From: Sulfotelmatobacter sp963723135
GTDB lineage: Bacteria; Acidobacteriota; Terriglobia; Terriglobales; Acidobacteriaceae
Length of the DNA: 64,000 bases
Assembly: GCA_963723135.1 (NCBI GenBank)
Contig: CAVRPN010000004.1
Coordinates: 1-64,000, forward strand
Direction of reading: 5' to 3'
A program made the position numbers and the translations under genes. Under the pieces are notes generated by a model. It saw only the letters and a list, made by a program, of their open reading frames with translations, was not told the DNA's origin and searched no databases. Below are positions 60,248 through 64,000 of this stretch, one piece after another (position 1 is the stretch's first letter; each line of letters begins with the position of its first letter).

Positions 60248-61246
60248 ATGAGCCCCAGAGATTTTCTGCACAAGGACGTCGAGACCGAACTGTGTGAGCG
60301 TTACACGGTGGCGGGTGCGGTTTGCAGTATTGCGACAAATTGTGAGCAGTTGCTCGGAGCCGCGCGTGATAGCTTTCTACCGGTCAAACTCCCACTCGTA
60401 TCCCCCGACTTCTCCGCCCGATTCTGGGTTGACGATTCCGACAGGGCGCAGCCACCGTGGCCGAAGCCCTATGTGCGGGGACTGGACCACCTGGTGTTTG
60501 CCGCATTCGATGCGGAAAGCTCGATGGTTGCCGACCTCCGTAGGCGCCATGTGATGGGCCGCTTTTCGGCGGCCATGGCCGCCGATAAAACATATTGGAA
60601 AACGGTGATTTTTCCGATGCTGTTGTCCATTCTGGCCGGCTCAATCGGGCTCGTCGAACTGCACGCCTCCTGCGTTGCCAGAGATCAGAATGGGCTGATT
60701 TTGATTGGGCCATCCCGCTCTGGCAAGTCGACGCTTGCCATGGCATTGTCTGAGGCCGGATTCAGGTTGCTTTCGGATGACCGGACATTCTGTTCGCTAA
60801 AGCAGGGCAAGTTGCTGGCTTGGGCAATGCCCAGGCCGCTCAAGCTAAGGCGCGAAGCGGCGGGATGGTTCGAAGAGTTTCGCGACCAGGAACCTGTGGA
60901 TGTTCAGAACGGGGAATTGGTCTTTCATTGCGAGCCGAACCGGCGATTCGGGCGCGAAGGTCCCTCAGAGTGTGAGCCGCGACTGCTTGTTTTTCTCGAA
61001 AGGCTCGAAAACTCCGGGTTCCATCTGGCCCCTATGAGGGGCAGCGAGGCCAGATCCCGAATCGAGATGGACTTGATGCCAGAAGCTCCTGAGGCGGTCC
61101 AGAAGCAGGCGGAGACCATCGGCAAGCTGCTGCAACTCCCGTGCTGGCGCCTTCGATATGGCGGTCGGCCGCAGGAGATCGCGGAGCGGATTGGTGAGTC
61201 ATTTATAAACGAGTTCGAATGCCGGCCGTCAGGCGGGACAACATAG
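60248..61246 (+). CDS. HprK-like P-loop protein with conserved catalytic His and DD
   Basis: About 332 residues. The C-terminal half resembles the HPr kinase/phosphorylase core: VELHASCVARDQNG with the His of the HprK SxHG region, Walker A LILIGPSRSGKSTLAMALSE, and GFRLLSDDRTF with the Asp-Asp pair. The N-terminal 130 residues (with FWVDDSDRAQPPWPKPYVRG) are not those of classical HprK. HprK-related proteins of this kind occur in exopolysaccharide, PEP-CTERM and lasso-peptide loci (family knowledge). The target is unknown; no HPr gene is nearby. Its last 28 bases overlap a paralog. It is transcribed away from the polysaccharide operon. Confidence 0.78.
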   Translation: MSPRDFLHKDVETELCERYTVAGAVCSIATNCEQLLGAARDSFLPVKLPLVSPDFSARFWVDDSDRAQPPWPKPYVRGLDHLVFAAFDAESSMVADLRRRHVMGRFSAAMAADKTYWKTVIFPMLLSILAGSIGLVELHASCVARDQNGLILIGPSRSGKSTLAMALSEAGFRLLSDDRTFCSLKQGKLLAWAMPRPLKLRREAAGWFEEFRDQEPVDVQNGELVFHCEPNRRFGREGPSECEPRLLVFLERLENSGFHLAPMRGSEARSRIEMDLMPEAPEAVQKQAETIGKLLQLPCWRLRYGGRPQEIAERIGESFINEFECRPSGGTT

Positions 61247-62292
61247 CGAGCGTTGCCAAGAGCGCGCGCCCGGCCCGATCGAAAGATCGGTCTCAGGTCC
61301 ATTGTGACAACAGCGCTTCCAAGACGGAGCGCCAGGATCAGCTGCGCCGTTTCACATCGACTCCACACGCCACAGACTTGCGGCTGATGGCAAGGACAGT
61401 GCGCTTCGAGACGAATACCAGGGCCGTGCTGGACCTTGCCGTGAAGTTTTTCGAGCGCCATCAACATGGGCGGGCGGGTGAGCCCGAGTTCCTTTGGCGC
61501 GTGGTGTGCGAATCCGATCCCCAAGTCCAGTCGCCGGACGTGCAGTTCTCGGCATTTTCGGATCTCGGGCTTCGCTACGTCAACATCGGACACCAAGGCT
61601 TCCTGGCAGTCGACCTGGAAAGGCGTGAGGCAACTGGTTACCTCTCCAGTCTATTTCTCGAAGGCGAGCCAAGGCTCAGGCACTGTCGTTCCCTTGATGT
61701 CCTATTCTGCTTGACCGCTCCAAGTCTGGGACTGACTGCCCTCTCGGGAGGCTGCGTCGGCGTGGAAGATCGGGGAATTATGATTTTTGGGCCACCGAAC
61801 TCCGGCAAGACCACCGCGTGTTATTTTGCCGCGAAACGGGGAATGGAATTCCACGCTGATCAGGTCGTCTTCCTCGATACGAGGGGCAATCTTCTCCGCG
61901 CGTGGGGTGATCTCTTGCCCGCTGTTTTTCGTCCCGAAACCTTGAACTTCCTGCCAGAATTGCAGCAGTCCGTTCGAGCCTCCTCATATGCCGATCTCTC
62001 CTTTCATTATTTCGACAAAAGCCATTTGCAGGCGCACCGGGCAAGGCCAGTCACTCCGGTGTGCAGTCTCTTCCTGGAGCGCGACACCGAAGGCGAACCG
62101 CATCTGAGGGAGATTACTCGGGAAGAGGCGATTTCGAGGCTCCGTGACTGCATGCTTTTCAGCGAAGACCCACGATTTGATGCACAAGTCAATAAGGCGT
62201 TAGATGGGCTTGCGAAAGCGCCGGTTTACGAACTCCAATTTGGCGCTGATCCGAAAATTGCCGCTAATTTCATCGAGAAGCTGCTGCGATAA
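61219..62292 (+). CDS. Second HprK-like P-loop protein, degenerate at the catalytic residues
   Basis: Up to 357 residues and clearly related to the preceding protein: SLGLTALSGGCVGVEDRGIM aligns with SIGLVELHASCVARDQNGLI, Walker A is IFGPPNSGKTTACYFAAKRG, and MEFHADQVVFLDTRGNLLRAWG aligns with FRLLSDDRTF and beyond. The catalytic His is Ser here and the Asp-Asp pair reads Asp-Gln, so phosphate transfer is probably lost although nucleotide binding may stay. About 55 polar residues precede the first conserved block; an ATG at 61387 would remove them. The 28-base overlap indicates cotranscription. A regulatory partner of the first protein is a reasonable guess. Confidence 0.75.
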   Translation: MPAVRRDNIASVAKSARPARSKDRSQVHCDNSASKTERQDQLRRFTSTPHATDLRLMARTVRFETNTRAVLDLAVKFFERHQHGRAGEPEFLWRVVCESDPQVQSPDVQFSAFSDLGLRYVNIGHQGFLAVDLERREATGYLSSLFLEGEPRLRHCRSLDVLFCLTAPSLGLTALSGGCVGVEDRGIMIFGPPNSGKTTACYFAAKRGMEFHADQVVFLDTRGNLLRAWGDLLPAVFRPETLNFLPELQQSVRASSYADLSFHYFDKSHLQAHRARPVTPVCSLFLERDTEGEPHLREITREEAISRLRDCMLFSEDPRFDAQVNKALDGLAKAPVYELQFGADPKIAANFIEKLLR

Positions 62293-62313
62293 GGCCGGTT
62301 GAGTCAAGAGCCA

Positions 62314-63585
62314 CTAGCGTGGATGATCGTGGATGTAGCTGGCGATGGCTTGGGCAGCGAGTTCGTTACCGCGGGGGCCGAGGTGAGCCTCATCGACATA
62401 AACCGGCTCTTTTGTCGAGTCGAACAATCCACCGAGATAGACAAAATTGCCGTCACGGGCAGCATGGCGCTCCGCTTCCCGGTACACTGCAGCCATCGTC
62501 AAGAACCAGGCGCTATCCGCAGAGGTTCCGCTGGCATCACGCATAGCCATTTGCTGTTCAAAAGGAACAAGGGGCTTGTGGCCGTAGATGAGCGTCGGCT
62601 GCCAGAAGCAATAGAGCTTGAACTGGTAAGCCGCACTGAGTGCCCGCACCAGTCGCATGTTCCCTTCATAGTTATCGAGCATGGCAAGAACGTTCGGCTG
62701 CGATTTTGCAAGGAGAGCCGGAAACGATGTTGCCGGTTGGCGGCCTGCCAGAACTTCGGTGGCAAGCCGGCCGGTGTAGGAATTCAGCAGAAAGTCTAGC
62801 CTGCCAGAAAGGCGACCCTCCACTCGGCTGCTGATCTTCCAGAATGAGAAGTGGGCTTCTGGTGATCCAGATGGAGCCCACGCCAGCGAGGAATCGTTGA
62901 CTCCGTCGTAAAAGATGACGATATCGGGATGCCCGCCTGCTTTGAGTTGCTCCTCGAGCAGGATCAGCTCTTGATCGGTGACATAGCCTTCTACTCCGAA
63001 ATTGGAGACCACTGTGCAATTGCGGGACCCAGTATTCAAGTCCCGGGACAAGTAGGAGGGTATCGTTGCCCAGTCCGGCACAGCCGTCCCATACATCGTC
63101 GACCCACCGAAAGTCCAAATGCTTACTCTGCGCGAAGCTTCGCAGTCCGCGGGGTTAATGGTCCTACGCCAAAAACCTCCAACACCCTGGTCGTTGTTGA
63201 TGTACCGGCTGTGCCACTGGGTCACGCTCCAGAGTCTGAATGGAACGTAAACCGTGTGCTTGCGGCGCCGCGCGGATTCTTCCTGCCAGAATTCCTTCGC
63301 CCACGATTGCCCTGAATACACAGGACTAGCTCCCTGATTCTCGAGTTCCGCCTGTCGTGTTAGCGGGTGAACGGACCAGATTGCCCAGGACGCCATCTCA
63401 AGCAGAGCTGCCAGCAGCACGACGATGACAATGGTGCAACCGAGAAAAGAGCCGACGTGGAGCAAAAACCGCAAAACGGGCGATGCGATTCTAGCTCCGA
63501 CTCGCGGGGCGCCGGCCGCCAGGGAATCAGACGAATCCCGGTCTGCAGAGTGCGGAGGTTTCTCGTGCTCGAGCGAATTGGTCAT
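62314..63585 (-). CDS. Membrane-anchored SGNH/GDSL-type hydrolase
   Basis: About 423 residues. A polar N-terminus (1-45) and one helix (FLGCTIVIVVLLAALLEMAS) put the catalytic part in the periplasm. The SGNH blocks are visible: VSIWTFGGSTMYGTAVPDWA with the Ser, VSNFGVEGYVTDQEL with Gly, VIFYDGVNDSSLAW with Asn-Asp, and YVDEAHLGPRGNELAAQAIA with Asp-x-x-His. Family members are esterases or deacetylases of polysaccharides, lipids or peptidoglycan, and a sugar O-deacetylase or acyltransferase would fit next to a polysaccharide locus. ATG at 63585 shares ATGA with the stop of the upstream gene. It converges on the HprK-like pair with 21 bases between. Confidence 0.85.
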   Translation of the reverse strand: MTNSLEHEKPPHSADRDSSDSLAAGAPRVGARIASPVLRFLLHVGSFLGCTIVIVVLLAALLEMASWAIWSVHPLTRQAELENQGASPVYSGQSWAKEFWQEESARRRKHTVYVPFRLWSVTQWHSRYINNDQGVGGFWRRTINPADCEASRRVSIWTFGGSTMYGTAVPDWATIPSYLSRDLNTGSRNCTVVSNFGVEGYVTDQELILLEEQLKAGGHPDIVIFYDGVNDSSLAWAPSGSPEAHFSFWKISSRVEGRLSGRLDFLLNSYTGRLATEVLAGRQPATSFPALLAKSQPNVLAMLDNYEGNMRLVRALSAAYQFKLYCFWQPTLIYGHKPLVPFEQQMAMRDASGTSADSAWFLTMAAVYREAERHAARDGNFVYLGGLFDSTKEPVYVDEAHLGPRGNELAAQAIASYIHDHPR

Positions 63586-64000
63586 TGCTTTTGTTTTGGG
63601 AGAACAATGCGGGCCACGGCGCTCAGCCCCACCCCCCGGCCGCAATCAGTCGCGTACAGCAGAGTCTGAGTGTTCTCCCATGAGGGCGAAATCGCGTTGC
63701 ACGAAGCGTGCGTCAGTTGTTGCTCAAACCCGGTCGCGAGCGTGCGGACCGCCAAATGCCAGGATCCGCGGTCGCCCCGGCTGAACGCCAATCGCTTGCC
63801 ATCTGGAGATATCGACGGATACCTCGCGGGATGTGGGAAGGCTGAGAGCACGGCAACCTCGTGCGTGCCATGCTTGACGAGCACCAAATGTGGATCGCTC
63901 ACACTTCCGGCGGCTGCGATCACATCGCCGTCGTCCGTGGCCGTCACGTCCAGAGGTTGGTAAGTGTTTGCCAGAACTGCTTGCGGGAGATCCTTTGAAT
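63582..64000 (-). CDS. WD40-like/PD40 beta-propeller protein, C-terminal part (runs off the window)
   Basis: The reading frame is open from the window edge (SKDLPQAVLANTYQPLDVTA) to the stop at 63582, so only about 139 C-terminal residues are seen. TolB-type blades occur: RYPSISPDGKRLAFSRGDRG and NAISPSWENTQTLLYATDCG. Many acidobacterial proteins of this kind have an N-terminal winged-helix (ToxR/CadC-like) or kinase domain followed by PD40 repeats, but that part lies outside. It is translationally coupled (ATGA) with the SGNH hydrolase gene. Confidence 0.75.
   Translation of the reverse strand, partial: SKDLPQAVLANTYQPLDVTATDDGDVIAAAGSVSDPHLVLVKHGTHEVAVLSAFPHPARYPSISPDGKRLAFSRGDRGSWHLAVRTLATGFEQQLTHASCNAISPSWENTQTLLYATDCGRGVGLSAVARIVLPKQKQ

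Noticed and set aside
59911..60273. 120-residue minus-strand open frame in the divergent regulatory region
   Set aside because: No ribosome site, no recognisable motif, and it crosses the start of the HprK-like gene. The sequence looks like antisense noise.
1..64000. CRISPR array, prophage, insertion sequence or integron
   Set aside because: No regularly spaced repeats, transposase, integrase or phage structural gene was seen on either strand.

Overview
The window looks like chromosomal DNA of a diderm, GC-rich bacterium, most likely an acidobacterium (Terriglobia-like). This is inferred from the combination of bacillithiol genes (bshA, bshC) with lipopolysaccharide-export and outer-membrane capsule genes, a fused LptF-LptG, long secreted proteins of unknown family, and a GAGCGAAGCGAA-type palindromic repeat. 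I see no phage, transposon, CRISPR array or plasmid gene.

Region 1 (1-13 kb) is housekeeping and small-molecule metabolism. It holds a tmRNA on the minus strand with tag ANQQMAYAA; a Band 7 protein and a LysE-type exporter that are both frameshifted as written; bshC; a HAD phosphatase; a convergent glpQ-like/glpD pair that could turn glycerophosphodiesters into dihydroxyacetone phosphate; and mazG followed by a GNAT acyltransferase and a MenC/N-succinylamino-acid-racemase-type enolase. Region 2 (13-25.5 kb) is envelope biology: bactofilin, two methyltransferases, an MsbA-like ABC exporter, a CpxP/Spy-like protein divergent from a CpxR/CpxA-like two-component pair with a shared candidate operator array, a lipoprotein beta-propeller, a fused LptF-LptG permease and an M28 peptidase. 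Region 3 (25.5-39.6 kb) is central carbon and signalling: glgB divergent from a GH57 enzyme, eno-gpmI, a 2-hydroxyacid dehydrogenase, a LytS-type kinase, bshA, a double PilZ protein, a ChbG/HpnK-like deacetylase and tRNA-Val.

Region 4 (39.7-59.5 kb, all minus strand) is one long exopolysaccharide locus, read from high to low coordinates. In order it encodes a NusG/RfaH/UpxY-type antiterminator, a giant SLBB export protein, a PAP2-Wzi fusion, a Wzz-type chain-length protein, a UDP-sulfoquinovose synthase homologue, a Wzx-like flippase, a Wzy-like polymerase, two family 2 glycosyltransferases, a methyltransferase, a DegT aminotransferase, a phosphoglycosyl transferase, a WbpM/PglF-type 4,6-dehydratase and, at the tail, an OmpR-type response regulator. 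Together these make a Wzx/Wzy-type polymer that could contain an amino sugar and a sulfonated sugar. Region 5 (60.2-64 kb) holds two tandem HprK-like P-loop proteins, one with the expected catalytic residues and one without. They converge on an SGNH hydrolase coupled to a beta-propeller gene that runs off the end of the window.

The most unusual points are the sulfoquinovose synthase inside a polysaccharide locus, the intact/degenerate HprK-like pair, the PAP2-Wzi fusion, and the GTAAA array between the Cpx-like genes. All family assignments come from reading the sequence without database searches.
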